A stretch of 64,000 nucleotides of DNA from UBA5216 sp043743335. Lineage in GTDB: Bacteria; Pseudomonadota; Gammaproteobacteria; Burkholderiales; SG8-41. Below, piece by piece: positions 15,663 through 25,575 of the stretch. The notes under the pieces are model-generated. The model made no database searches. It was given only the letters and a program-made list of their open reading frames with translations, and had not been told where the DNA came from. Where the stretch lies: NCBI GenBank assembly GCA_043743335.1, contig JAYTWR010000041.1, forward strand, positions 39,352 to 103,351, read 5' to 3'. Each line of letters opens with the position of its first letter. The stretch's first letter is position 1. The position numbers and the translations under genes are program-made.

Positions 15663-18600
15663 ATGAACGCAGCAGCACCCGCGATGATTCAGTCGATGGC
15701 CACGGTACGGGATGCCGTCGGCGAGGCATTGCGGGCTACCGGTGCAGCGCTGGCAGCGGGTGGCGGCATGGCGGTGGCGGAGGCGCAGCGCTATTGGCGT
15801 CCGGCGCATGCTGCGATGCAAATGGTGAATCACCCCGCGCTGTTGCTGTTCAGCACGGCGTTGGGGGCGGTAATTCCGCTGGCCAATACGGCTGCAGCGT
15901 TTGCCCAAGGCAGCGACGCACAGCTTGCTTTTATGCATCGGCTCATTGCCGGGCAGCCCGATCAACCCATGAGTTTGTGGCCGGCGTATGAGGCCCTGCA
16001 ACGAGCGCGCGGTGTTGAACATCCGAATCAGGCTGAGCTGTTTTTCCCCAACGTCTTGCTCGGGCCGGGTGACAACCCGGCGGCCACACCACTCAATGCC
16101 GAGGAACTGCGCGGCGCGCGGCGCGTGTTTGAAGCAGGGCTGCTGCAGTGGTTGCGCAAAGGCGATGTTGCCGGGCAAAAACAAGTGGCTGCTGCGGTGC
16201 GGCGTATTGAGGGTTCGCTGAACAGCAGCGCTGACCGGCGGCTGTGGTGGATTGCGCGTGGCGTACTCGAAGCGGTGCAGCAGGGGGCACTGGAGGCCGA
16301 CGCGTCGGTGCGCCGCTTGGCTACGCAATTGAATTTGCAGTTGGGGCGTTTAGTACAAGGGCCGGCGCCGGTGGCGGGCAATTTGCTGCGCGATGCGCTG
16401 TTTTTGGCAGCGCGCGCCCAGCCGCAGGCGAATACGCCGCTACTGGCTGAAGTGCGGCGCGTTTACGCATTAGATGGCGCACTCGATACGGCGGCCGCGC
16501 CGACGGCGGGCGGGTTTAGCGCAGAGGCGGTTGCAGCCGCACGGCTGAGCGCAGACGGATTGCAGACGCTGTGGAGCCATTGCGCAGCAGGTGCTGGCGC
16601 TTTTGCCGAATTCGCGCAACGCACGCAAGCGCTGGCTGGCGCGTGCGAGGCCTTGGGCGAACCGGCGCTGACAGCGTTGGTGATGCAACTGGCCGATGCT
16701 GCCCGGCAGCTCACGCAGCCGGGCGCACAGGTTCACGATGCCACCGCGCTCGAAGTGGCGTGTGCGCTACTCATGATAGAGCCGGTGCTCGCGGCGAATC
16801 ATGCGCCGGAGGCAGCGTTCGCTGAGCGTGCGCGCCATATGGCGGCGCGCGTTAAAGTGAGTTTGGATGCACCGCAAGCCTTGCGTGATATGCCGCCCGC
16901 GCAATTGCACGACGCGCAGGCGCAGCAGCAGCAAACAGCGCAGTACGCGGCGGTTGTGCACACCGAAGTGGCACGTGCGCTGCAGGATATTGAATTGACG
17001 CTCGATGGCTGGTTTCGCGATACCAGCGCACCCGGCGCAATCGCCGGTTTGGACAAACCGTTCCGGCAGGCTGCAGGCGCATTGAGCGTGCTGGGGCATG
17101 CCGACGCAGCGGCACTGTCGGAACAGTGCCGTTTGGACGTGGCGCAATACGCGCGTGGCGCGGCTTGCGGTGAGACCGAGCAGCGCGCGCTAGCGGCGCG
17201 GCTGGCGGCATTGAGTGCGTTTGTCGAAGCCGCCAAACTGGGGCCGACCAAGCTGGTGTTGCCCGCTACAGCCGCCGCAGCCGCAGAAGCGCCGGTTGAA
17301 TTGCTGTCGCTGGATTTGGCGCTTGACCCTGTGGCGTCGGCGATAACGTTGGCCCCGGTCGTTACGCCACCAGTGACGGTTTTGGTAGACAGCGCCGGCG
17401 ATACCGATCCTGAAATGCTGGATATCTTTCTGGAAGAAGCCGTCGAAGTGCTCGGCACGATTGCCGATACCGCGCCGCAAAGCCGCGCACAACCGCAAGA
17501 TCAGGAACTACTCACCACGCTGCGTCGTGCGTTTCACACGCTCAAAGGCAGTGGGCGCATGGTGGGGCTAAAGCACATCGGCGAGGCCGCGTATGCGATC
17601 GAGCAAGTGTTTAACGAACTGTCGCCGACGCAGCGCCCCGGCACGCCGGATTTGTATCGCTTAGTTGATTACGCGCACGGCGACTTTACGCGCTGGATAC
17701 ATGCGCTTCGCGAGCACAAGCGGGCGCAGGTTAATTCATCTCAACTAATTGATTTTGCAGAGAAATTTCGTTCCGGCACAGCACTGCCTGACGTGCTGTC
17801 TGACGCGCGGCCCGCAGCCGCGCCCATCGTCAGCGACACCGTGCAGGTGGGTGATATCAGCATCAGCCGCAGTCTCTACGACATCATGTTGCCGGAAGCA
17901 CAGCAAAATGCGGCAGTGCTGCAAGCCGAAAATGCGCAACTGCACAGCGGCGCGAAAGTCAGTGAAGCCTTCTTGCGCGCCGCGCACACCTTAAGCGGCA
18001 TTGCTGGCACGGCCGGGTTCGACGCGATTCGTGCGCTGGGCGCCAGCCTAGAGCGCGTGCTGCAAAGCGCGACTGATCGGGATGTAGCACCGCCTGATGA
18101 CGCACGCGCACTAATGACGCGCGCCGTGGCCGCGCTGTCGGCGCAGGTGGCGAGCATCGGCGTAACACAAGCGCCCGCAGCACACATCGATTTAATTCAG
18201 GCGTTGAGTGACGTAGGTTTGGGTCGCTCGGTCGCAGCCACGCCCGTGGTGCAAGAGATTGTCGTGCCCGCAGTCGAAGCGGCTGCGCCACAGCCGGTGG
18301 GGACGACACTGAATTTTATGGCAGAACCCCCCGCCGCAGCGCCTACGCCCGCAGCCGAAACCATGGCTCAAAGTGGCATGACGCAATTGATGACCTCGCC
18401 CGCCGAAGGCGGTGGTATTGAGCGGCGCGCGTATCGTTTGAAAGACGATATCGATCCGCAATTGCTGCAAATATTTCTCGAAGAAGCCGCCGAGCTGGTG
18501 CCGCAGGTCGGGCAGGATTTACGCGACTGGCGTGTGCGCCCGGATGACCAGCTCGTGCCGCAGTCGCTCAAACGCCTGCTGCACACGTTAAAGGGCAGCG

Positions 18601-20795
18601 CGCGCATGGCAGGTGCGATGGCGCTGGGCCAGTTGACGCACAGCATGGAGTCGCGCATCGAAAACGCGCAATTGCTGCCGTCGATCCCCGCGCTGTTGTT
18701 TGATGATCTGGAAACGTCGTTCGACCGCATCGGCACGCTGATTTCGCGTTTGCAGAGCGACAAGTCCGTGGATGCGCCCGTCACCGATGCCGCACTGCCG
18801 GCGCTACTGTCGCCCGCCATGGACGAAATGTCGCGCACCATGCATATGGCGACGGCCAGTGGCGACATGACGCAAGCGATTCCTGTGCAATCCGTCGCAG
18901 GTGCCGCAGGTGCCGCAGACGCCACACAGGCCTTGCCCGGCCAGCCGGTGAGTATGCAGCGGCCGCTCATTCGCGTGCGCGCCGATTTGATAGACCGCTT
19001 GGCCAATCAGGCCGGCGAGGTGAGTATCGCGCGGGCGCGCGTGTCGGCTGAATTGCGCAGCGCGCGCGGTTCACTGCGCGATTTGACCGAGAACATCGGA
19101 CGCCTGCGCGCGCAATTGCGCGAACTCGAAATCGCTGCTGAAACGCAAATGCAGTCGCGCTTTACGCCGCAGCCCGAAGCCAACGGCGAAAAATTCGACC
19201 CACTGGAATTTGACCGTTTCACGCGCCTGCAAGAATTAACGCGTCTGATGGCCGAGAGCGTCAACGACGTGGCCACGGTGCAGCACAACCTCGCGCGCGA
19301 TCTGGATGAAGGCGAAAAAGCCCTCGCCGCGCAGGCGCAAATGACACGCGATGTGCAGCAGGATTTGATGGCCATCCGCATGGTGCCGTTCGCCAGTCTG
19401 TCAGACCGGCTGTATCGCGTGGCGCGGCTGTCTGCCAAAGAAAACGAAAAGCGCGTGGCGTTTGACATCACCGGCGGGCACGTTGAAGTCGATCGCGGCG
19501 TGATCGAGCGCATCGCCGCACCGCTGGAGCATTTACTGCGCAACGCCATTGTGCACGGCATTGAACCGGCAAAGCAGCGTGTGGCCGACGGCAAGGCTGA
19601 AGCCGGCGCACTGACGCTTGAAGTGCGCCCGGAAGGTAACGAAGTCGTGATTACGCTGTCCGACGACGGCGCGGGCTTGAACATTGAACGCATCCGCGAA
19701 AAGGCCATCGGCCTTGGACTGATGCGCGAGAACGAGCGGTTGACCGATCAGCAAATCGGCAACTTTATTTTCCGTTCCGGTTTCAGCACCGCAGGTGAGG
19801 TCACCACCGAGGCCGGGCGTGGCGTGGGCATGGACGTGGTGATGAGCGAAATCACCGCCCTGAGCGGACGCGTGGGCACAGCCTTCCAGCGCGGCAAGGG
19901 CACCACCTTTACCATTCATTTGCCGCTGACGCTCTCCGTATTGCAGGCGGTGGTGTTGCGGCTGGGCGGCAACTACTACGGCGTGCCCACCATGATGGTA
20001 GAGCAGGTACAGCGGTTGAAGGCCGATGTGCTGGGCGCGTCGCATGCGACACAGGTGATTGAGTGGCAGGGCACGCGTTACCCGTTTCACCACCTCGGCG
20101 CGCTGCTGGAATTGGGCACGGGCTTTGACGAAGCGGCGGCACCTCCTTATGGCTCAGTGGTGCTGCTGCGCAGTGGTGCAAACCGCGCCGCCATTCAGGT
20201 GGACGATATCGTCGGCGGGCAGGAAATTGTCATCAAGAACATCGGCGCACAACTGGCGCGCGTGCCGGGAGTCACCGGTGCTGCGGTGTTGGGCTCTGGT
20301 GAAACCGTGCTCATCCTCAATCCGGTGGTACTGTCGCAACGCCATATTGAAGCGCTGGCGAATGCCACGGGCGACAATACGGCCGGTGCGCCGGGTGCCG
20401 CAGCGGAACCTGAGCGCCAGCGCAGCGTATTGGTGGTGGACGATTCGCTGACGGTGCGCAAGATTACCGGGCGCCTGTTGAGTCGCGAAGGCTACATCGT
20501 GCTGGTGGCCAAAGACGGCGTCGAGGCGCTGGAGAAAATGCGTGATCAGGTGCCAGACGTGATGATTACCGACGTCGAAATGCCACGCATGGACGGCTTT
20601 GATCTCACGCGCAGCGTGCGCGCCGAAGCCGCGTTTAAGGGCTTACCGATTATCATGATTACCTCGCGCACGGCGGATAAGCATCGTCAACACGCCAGCG
20701 AGCTGGGCGTGGATGTGTTTCTCGGCAAGCCGTATGAAGAAAGTGAACTGCTGGGGCATATCGCAACGCTGGCCAAGCGCTCGATAGTGGCTTAA
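15663..20795 (+). CDS. chpA: ChpA-type hybrid chemosensory histidine kinase
   Basis: A 1710-residue CheA-family hybrid kinase. Three clear Hpt motifs: FHTLKGSG (His625), AHTLSGIAG (His775) and LHTLKGSA (His974); the 600-residue N-terminus is Ala-rich and may hold degenerate Hpt-like repeats. Then a dimerisation region, a CheA ATPase (N-box LLRNAIVHG near 1293-1300, DDGAG, and GRGVGMDVV), a CheW-like domain (about 1412-1560) and a C-terminal receiver with phospho-acceptor Asp1637 in T-D-V-E-M-P. This is the architecture of ChpA in type IV pilus control, with fewer recognisable transfer domains than the Pseudomonas protein. No pilK (methyltransferase) or chpB (methylesterase) follows; the next gene is clpB. 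Confidence 0.93.
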   Translation: MNAAAPAMIQSMATVRDAVGEALRATGAALAAGGGMAVAEAQRYWRPAHAAMQMVNHPALLLFSTALGAVIPLANTAAAFAQGSDAQLAFMHRLIAGQPDQPMSLWPAYEALQRARGVEHPNQAELFFPNVLLGPGDNPAATPLNAEELRGARRVFEAGLLQWLRKGDVAGQKQVAAAVRRIEGSLNSSADRRLWWIARGVLEAVQQGALEADASVRRLATQLNLQLGRLVQGPAPVAGNLLRDALFLAARAQPQANTPLLAEVRRVYALDGALDTAAAPTAGGFSAEAVAAARLSADGLQTLWSHCAAGAGAFAEFAQRTQALAGACEALGEPALTALVMQLADAARQLTQPGAQVHDATALEVACALLMIEPVLAANHAPEAAFAERARHMAARVKVSLDAPQALRDMPPAQLHDAQAQQQQTAQYAAVVHTEVARALQDIELTLDGWFRDTSAPGAIAGLDKPFRQAAGALSVLGHADAAALSEQCRLDVAQYARGAACGETEQRALAARLAALSAFVEAAKLGPTKLVLPATAAAAAEAPVELLSLDLALDPVASAITLAPVVTPPVTVLVDSAGDTDPEMLDIFLEEAVEVLGTIADTAPQSRAQPQDQELLTTLRRAFHTLKGSGRMVGLKHIGEAAYAIEQVFNELSPTQRPGTPDLYRLVDYAHGDFTRWIHALREHKRAQVNSSQLIDFAEKFRSGTALPDVLSDARPAAAPIVSDTVQVGDISISRSLYDIMLPEAQQNAAVLQAENAQLHSGAKVSEAFLRAAHTLSGIAGTAGFDAIRALGASLERVLQSATDRDVAPPDDARALMTRAVAALSAQVASIGVTQAPAAHIDLIQALSDVGLGRSVAATPVVQEIVVPAVEAAAPQPVGTTLNFMAEPPAAAPTPAAETMAQSGMTQLMTSPAEGGGIERRAYRLKDDIDPQLLQIFLEEAAELVPQVGQDLRDWRVRPDDQLVPQSLKRLLHTLKGSARMAGAMALGQLTHSMESRIENAQLLPSIPALLFDDLETSFDRIGTLISRLQSDKSVDAPVTDAALPALLSPAMDEMSRTMHMATASGDMTQAIPVQSVAGAAGAADATQALPGQPVSMQRPLIRVRADLIDRLANQAGEVSIARARVSAELRSARGSLRDLTENIGRLRAQLRELEIAAETQMQSRFTPQPEANGEKFDPLEFDRFTRLQELTRLMAESVNDVATVQHNLARDLDEGEKALAAQAQMTRDVQQDLMAIRMVPFASLSDRLYRVARLSAKENEKRVAFDITGGHVEVDRGVIERIAAPLEHLLRNAIVHGIEPAKQRVADGKAEAGALTLEVRPEGNEVVITLSDDGAGLNIERIREKAIGLGLMRENERLTDQQIGNFIFRSGFSTAGEVTTEAGRGVGMDVVMSEITALSGRVGTAFQRGKGTTFTIHLPLTLSVLQAVVLRLGGNYYGVPTMMVEQVQRLKADVLGASHATQVIEWQGTRYPFHHLGALLELGTGFDEAAAPPYGSVVLLRSGANRAAIQVDDIVGGQEIVIKNIGAQLARVPGVTGAAVLGSGETVLILNPVVLSQRHIEALANATGDNTAGAPGAAAEPERQRSVLVVDDSLTVRKITGRLLSREGYIVLVAKDGVEALEKMRDQVPDVMITDVEMPRMDGFDLTRSVRAEAAFKGLPIIMITSRTADKHRQHASELGVDVFLGKPYEESELLGHIATLAKRSIVA
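17743..17756 (-). repeat. Dispersed boundary motif, copy 4, inside chpA
   Basis: The minus strand reads AAAATCAATTAGTT, an exact 14-base match to copies upstream of chpA and elsewhere. It is in coding sequence (S-Q-L-I-D-F) just after the first clear Hpt domain. This could be chance or an old insertion. Confidence 0.55.
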
Positions 20796-20842
20796 CTACG
20801 GCGCTTAACTACGGCGCTTAACTACCGCGCTTAACCACGGCG
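20791..20842. repeat. Four tandem 13-bp repeats overlapping the chpA stop
   Basis: The unit CTTAACTACGGCG occurs four times (copies 3 and 4 with one change each). The chpA stop codon TAA at 20793-20795 lies inside the first copy. Confidence 0.92.
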
Positions 20843-20867
20843 CTTAAGATTGATGCCTAAAACACTA

Positions 20868-20886
20868 TTTAAAATCAAATAGTTAC
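20868..20886 (+). repeat. Dispersed boundary motif, copy 5
   Basis: TTTAAAATCAAATAGTTAC lies between chpA and clpB, 79 bases before the clpB start. Confidence 0.85.
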
Positions 20887-20965
20887 AAGTATTGTCGAAG
20901 CGTCTTGAATCCGCTCGCGCGGCCCCCATCTGTGATTGCATAGAGACCATACAAGGCGGGCTGCG

Positions 20966-23554
20966 ATGCGATTCGACAAATTCACCACCAAATTTCAACA
21001 AGCGTTTTCCGATGCGCAAAGCGCGGCGGTGCGCCACGACAATGCGTATATCGAGCCGCAGCATTTGCTGCATGCGCTGATTCAACAGCAGGACGGCGGC
21101 ACCACATCTTTGCTCGGACGTGCGGGTGCCAATGTGCCCGCGTTGCGCGGTGCGCTTGCGCAAGCGGTGGAGCGGCTGCCGAAGGTGGAGGGAACGGGGG
21201 GCGAAGTCAATGTGTCTCGCGAACTCGCCAATCTGCTGAACGTGACAGACAAAGAAGCGCAGAAGCACGACGACCAGTTTGTTGCCTCCGAAATGTTTTT
21301 GCTGGCGCTGACACAAGACAAAGGCGAAACCGGCCGGTTGCTCAAGCAAAGCGGCGCGACGCGCCCTGCGCTGGAGCAGGCGATCAACGCGGTTCGTGGC
21401 GGCGAAGGCGTGCAAAGCCCAGAGGCGGAAGGCGCTCGCGAGGCGTTGAAAAAATATACGACGGATCTCACCGAGCGCGCAGCGTCCGGCAAGCTCGATC
21501 CGGTGATTGGGCGTGATGATGAAATCCGCCGCGTGATTCAAATCTTGCAACGGCGCACGAAGAACAATCCGGTGCTGATTGGCGAACCGGGCGTGGGTAA
21601 GACGGCTATCGTTGAAGGCTTGGCGCAGCGCATCGTTAACGGCGAAGTGCCGGAGACTTTGAAGAACAAACGCGTGCTGTCGCTCGACATGGCCGCCTTG
21701 CTGGCCGGCGCCAAATACCGTGGCGAGTTTGAAGAACGGCTTAAATCGGTGCTCAAAGAAATCGCGCAGGACGAAGGCCAAACCATTGTTTTTATTGATG
21801 AATTACACACCATGGTGGGTGCGGGTAAGGCCGAGGGCGCTATCGACGCAGGCAATATGCTCAAGCCCGCTCTCGCGCGCGGCGAGCTGCATTGCGTGGG
21901 CGCGACCACGCTTGATGAGTACCGCAAATACGTCGAAAAAGACGCTGCGCTGGAACGCCGCTTCCAGCAAGTGATGGTGGACGAGCCCAGCGTCGAAAGC
22001 ACCATTGCCATCCTACGCGGTCTGCAAGAGAAGTACGAGCTGCATCACGGCGTGGATATTACCGACCCGGCCATCGTGGCGGCGGCGGAACTGTCGCATC
22101 GTTATATAACGTCACGCTTTTTGCCGGACAAGGCGATTGACCTGATTGACGAGGCGGCGTCGCGCGTCAAAATGGAAATCGATTCCAAACCCGAGGTGAT
22201 GGATAAACTCGACCGGCGCTTGATTCAACTGAAAATTGAGCGTGAGGCCATCAAACGCGAAAAAGACGAGGCGTCGAAAAAGCGGCTGGAATTGATTGAA
22301 ATGGAAATCCAGTCGCTATCGCGCGAGTACGCCGATCTCGAAGAAATCTGGAAGGCCGAAAAAGCCCAAGTGCAGGGCAGCACGCACATCAAAGAAGAAA
22401 TCGAGCGTGTGCGTGCCGACATCGTAAAACTGCAACGCGAAGGCAAGCTCGACAAAGTGGCCGAGCTGCAATACGGCAAGCTGCCGCAACTTGAAGCGCA
22501 GCTAAAGCAAGCGGAAAAGAGCAGTGGCGAGATCAAGCACAAGCTGCTGCGCACGCAAGTGGGCACCGACGAAATTGCCGAAGTGGTGTCACGCGCGACG
22601 GGCATCCCCGTGTCGCGCATGATGCAGGGCGAGCGTGAAAAGCTGCTCAAAATGGAAGAGCGCTTACATGGTCGTGTGGTGGGGCAAGACGAAGCCGTGC
22701 GCTTGGTGGCGGACGCCATACGCCGTTCGCGCGCCGGGCTGGGCGATCCCAAGCGGCCGTATGGGTCATTTTTGTTTCTCGGCCCCACGGGTGTGGGCAA
22801 AACCGAGTTGTGCAAAACACTGGCAGAATTTTTATTTGATGCCGAAGATCATTTGATTCGCATCGATATGTCGGAATTCATGGAAAAGCATTCCGTTGCG
22901 CGGCTCATCGGCGCGCCGCCGGGCTATGTGGGCTATGAAGAAGGCGGCTATCTCACCGAGGCCGTGCGCCGTAAGCCGTACTCGGTCATTTTGCTCGACG
23001 AAATCGAAAAAGCGCACCCGGACGTGTTCAACGTGCTGCTGCAAGTGCTCGACGATGGGCGCATGACCGACGGCCAAGGCCGCACGGTAGATTTTAAAAA
23101 CACGGTAATCGTGATGACCAGCAACATGGGCTCACACATGATCCAGCAAATGCAGGGTGACGATTACCAAGTCATCAAACTCGCGGTACTGGGCGAAGTA
23201 AAAGCGTATTTCCGCCCGGAGTTTATTAACCGCATCGACGAGATTGTGGTGTTCCACGGCCTTGATGAAAAACACATTGCCTCGATAGCAAAAATACAAC
23301 TCGCGTCGCTGGAAAAACGCCTCGCCGCGCTCGACATGAAAATCGATGTCAGCGAGGCAGCCCTGCGCGAACTGGCAGCAGCAGGCTTCGACCCGGTGTA
23401 CGGCGCACGGCCTTTGAAGCGCGCGATACAGGCGCAACTCGAAAACCCGCTCGCCAAGGCCATACTCGAAGGCAAGTTCGCGGCGAAAGACGCGATACGG
23501 GTGGACGTGAGCAAGGGCGGCGGGTTTACGTTTGCGAAGCAAACTTTGCCGTGA
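20966..23554 (+). CDS. clpB: ClpB protein disaggregase
   Basis: An 862-residue AAA+ unfoldase with full ClpB layout. I start at ATG 20966 (MRFDKFTTKFQQAF), the usual ClpB N-terminus. Clp N-domain repeats to about 150; first nucleotide site G-E-P-G-V-G-K-T near 205 with F-I-D-E-L-H; a long coiled-coil M-domain (about 410-530, charged helices); second site G-P-T-G-V-G-K-T near 606 with L-L-D-E-I-E-K; and a C-terminal small domain. It works with DnaK to rescue aggregated proteins in the cytoplasm. No sigma-32-type promoter could be assigned in the 170-base upstream region, which is filled by tandem repeats and the dispersed motif. Confidence 0.96.
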   Translation: MRFDKFTTKFQQAFSDAQSAAVRHDNAYIEPQHLLHALIQQQDGGTTSLLGRAGANVPALRGALAQAVERLPKVEGTGGEVNVSRELANLLNVTDKEAQKHDDQFVASEMFLLALTQDKGETGRLLKQSGATRPALEQAINAVRGGEGVQSPEAEGAREALKKYTTDLTERAASGKLDPVIGRDDEIRRVIQILQRRTKNNPVLIGEPGVGKTAIVEGLAQRIVNGEVPETLKNKRVLSLDMAALLAGAKYRGEFEERLKSVLKEIAQDEGQTIVFIDELHTMVGAGKAEGAIDAGNMLKPALARGELHCVGATTLDEYRKYVEKDAALERRFQQVMVDEPSVESTIAILRGLQEKYELHHGVDITDPAIVAAAELSHRYITSRFLPDKAIDLIDEAASRVKMEIDSKPEVMDKLDRRLIQLKIEREAIKREKDEASKKRLELIEMEIQSLSREYADLEEIWKAEKAQVQGSTHIKEEIERVRADIVKLQREGKLDKVAELQYGKLPQLEAQLKQAEKSSGEIKHKLLRTQVGTDEIAEVVSRATGIPVSRMMQGEREKLLKMEERLHGRVVGQDEAVRLVADAIRRSRAGLGDPKRPYGSFLFLGPTGVGKTELCKTLAEFLFDAEDHLIRIDMSEFMEKHSVARLIGAPPGYVGYEEGGYLTEAVRRKPYSVILLDEIEKAHPDVFNVLLQVLDDGRMTDGQGRTVDFKNTVIVMTSNMGSHMIQQMQGDDYQVIKLAVLGEVKAYFRPEFINRIDEIVVFHGLDEKHIASIAKIQLASLEKRLAALDMKIDVSEAALRELAAAGFDPVYGARPLKRAIQAQLENPLAKAILEGKFAAKDAIRVDVSKGGGFTFAKQTLP

Positions 23555-23561
23555 GGGTCAC

Positions 23562-23587
23562 GGCAGCGGTGCGTGAGCGCCGTTGCC
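23562..23587 (+). terminator. Strong hairpin after clpB, no clear T-run
   Basis: GGCAGCGGTGCG pairs with the following AGCGCCGTTGCC to form an 11-bp stem (two G-T pairs) starting 7 bases after the clpB stop. The lack of a T-run makes termination uncertain. Confidence 0.4.
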
Positions 23588-23972
23588 GGGGTCGCTTGGC
23601 CCTATTGCAATTGCTGCATGGTGATTAAAAAATCCTTGCAGGTATATCTGGCGGGCTTCGGTGTTGCGGTGTGCCCTTGGGTTGCCATTCGCGGCCAGCG
23701 TTCTTGAAGTCGCCGATCAGCTCCTCCTTCGTTTGAAGCGGTCAGTGATTACTTCTATCGCCATGAGCTTTCTGATGGCCTGCCCATCGTGCCACCGACC
23801 ATTGAGAAAGTTGAAGCGTTTCTGCGCAACGTGGCGGGCTTTTTGCCGCACAAAAACGACAAGGCCGCCTTCGGCAATACGTGGCGCGTGGTCATTGCCG
23901 AAAACGAAGATACGGTGAAGAAAATCGGCTGGACCAACGTAACCGGTTATCCACCGGCGTTATTGCGTTAGT

Positions 23973-25221
23973 CTAGACCGTCAGATCCGAGCGCAGCGGG
24001 TTCGCAGCGAATAGTTCCTTCCACAGGCGCGGCGTGAGTTGATGCGCCAGATGTGCCGGGTGCTGGCCCACGCGCTGCAGGATATCGACGAAATAGTCGT
24101 AGGGATTGATGCCGTGTAGCCGGCAGGTGACCAGCAGACTCTGCACGATACCCACTTGCTTGGCACCCAATTCAGTCCAACAGAACAGCCAATTCTTTCT
24201 TCCCATCGGAATCACGCGCAGGGCTCGCTCCAAATGGTTGGTGTCGATCGCCACATCCGGGTCGTTCAGATAAACCTCCAGCCCCTCGCGGCGTTCGCGG
24301 GCGTAAGCCAGTGCTCCCAGAAACGGGTTGCTCGGCAGTAGCCCCTGCACCTCGAATTGCTTATCAACCCAACTGAAGAATTTGTCCACCAAGGGCTTGG
24401 CGTAGGTCTGCCGCACTTCGCGCTTGGCTGCCCCCGTCAACTGCTGCTTACCAATGGCGTCCTCAATCGCATACAACGCCCCGATCATATCCAGCGCCTC
24501 GCCTGCGCGCTCAGGCTCGATGTCGCTCGCCTCAATGACCTTGCGTCTGGCGTGAGCCCAGCATTGTGCATGCGTCAAGCCGAGCTTTTTCGCATACTGG
24601 GCGTAGACCGCATAACCATCGGTTTGTAGCACCGCCCTCACCGGTGGGTCCAGCCCCAGCGCCTCCTGCACATGGCGCGCAGAGCGGCTCGGGTAATACA
24701 GGAAGCAAATCTCGTCCAGTTCCCCATACACCGGCCAGAAATACGCCTTCTTCATCTTCCCCGGCCCCGCCTGTCCCGCCTTGATCGGCGTTTCATCCAT
24801 CGCCTTCACCCGGCTTGCTCTCACCGACTCGAGCAACGCATCAAACACCGGTTCGAGCAGCGCCACGGTCTTTTGCATCAATTGCGTCAACCACGCTCGG
24901 CTGACCGCGATGCTGCACTCACGTAAACGCAGATGCGCACCGATGCAGTGGCTGATGGTAGAGCATTTTATCGATCATCATGCCGACAACGAAGCTGACA
25001 TCGGCACGGCTGCCATCGAGCACGCCCACCGGGGCCGGCGGGCACGACAACACTTGGGTGTCACGCCGCTTGATCACAGGGCGCACATACTTCAGAGCCA
25101 CGTAGCTGCCGGGCCGCTGCGCCAGCCGATGGCTGACCTTCTCGCCGATGACCTCATACGCATCGGGGGTGAGACCGTCTGCTTGCGGCACAGCGTTGTT
25201 TTGTACAAGAGAAAACAACAA
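23973..25221 (-). pseudogene. tnpC: IS66 transposase TnpC, N-terminally truncated and frameshifted
   Basis: Two minus-strand frames together make the core of an IS66 transposase: 24919-25221 (VSHRLAQRPGSYVALKYVRP, ending L-Y-H-Q-P-L-H-R) and 23973-24890 (TQLMQKTVALLEPVFDALL, MDETPIKAG, LQTDGYAVY, CWAHARRK, NHLERALR). The connecting bases continue in frame as I-G-A-H-L-R-L-R-E after a shift near 24945. The roughly 100-residue leucine-zipper and zinc-finger start of full TnpC proteins is absent, since only 6 bases separate the frame from tnpB. The transposase is probably inactive. Confidence 0.85.
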
Positions 25222-25227
25222 AATCCG

Positions 25228-25575
25228 CTATGAAACCGCACTCTTTTTGTAGCGCAATCTCACGCGCTTCGGTTCGATGCCTTCGAGTAGTAATTTCAAT
25301 CCCGTCCAGTCCATTTCGCGCGTGCTCATGCTATTCCAGTTACTCAGTAGTCGTCCGCGCTCGAGGCGCTTGGACCACACGCAAAGACCCGTGCGATCAA
25401 AGTATAAAACCTTCAATTGCGTGGCGCGGCGATTGATGAAGGTGAATAAATGACCCGACAGTGGATCCTGCTGCATCGTGTGGCGCGTCAGCGCATATAG
25501 GCCATCAAAGGATAGCCGCATGCTGACCGGCTCACCATACACAAACACGCGCACCTGTCCTTCGGGGAAGAACAT
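25228..25575 (-). CDS. tnpB: IS66 accessory protein TnpB
   Basis: A 115-residue IS66 Orf2 protein with the family pattern MRLSFDGLYALTRHTMQQDP, GHLFTFINRRATQLKVLYFD, and W-S-K-R-L-E-R-G-R. Its ATG overlaps the tnpA stop by one base (TGATG), the usual coupled arrangement. Needed with TnpA and TnpC for transposition; role unknown in detail. It appears intact. Confidence 0.9.
   Translation of the reverse strand: MFFPEGQVRVFVYGEPVSMRLSFDGLYALTRHTMQQDPLSGHLFTFINRRATQLKVLYFDRTGLCVWSKRLERGRLLSNWNSMSTREMDWTGLKLLLEGIEPKRVRLRYKKSAVS

Noticed and set aside
20791..20842. Tandem repeats considered as CRISPR array or iterons
   Set aside because: Units are only 13 bp with no spacers, and no cas or replication gene is near.
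20831..21781. 316-residue minus-strand frame opposite the start of clpB
   Set aside because: Low-complexity basic composition and antisense to an unambiguous ClpB; its end lies in tandem repeats.
23661..23918. 85-residue plus-strand frame after clpB
   Set aside because: A different frame of the same region encodes the recognisable D-G-L-P-I-V-P-P-T fragment; this one has no similarity I recognise.
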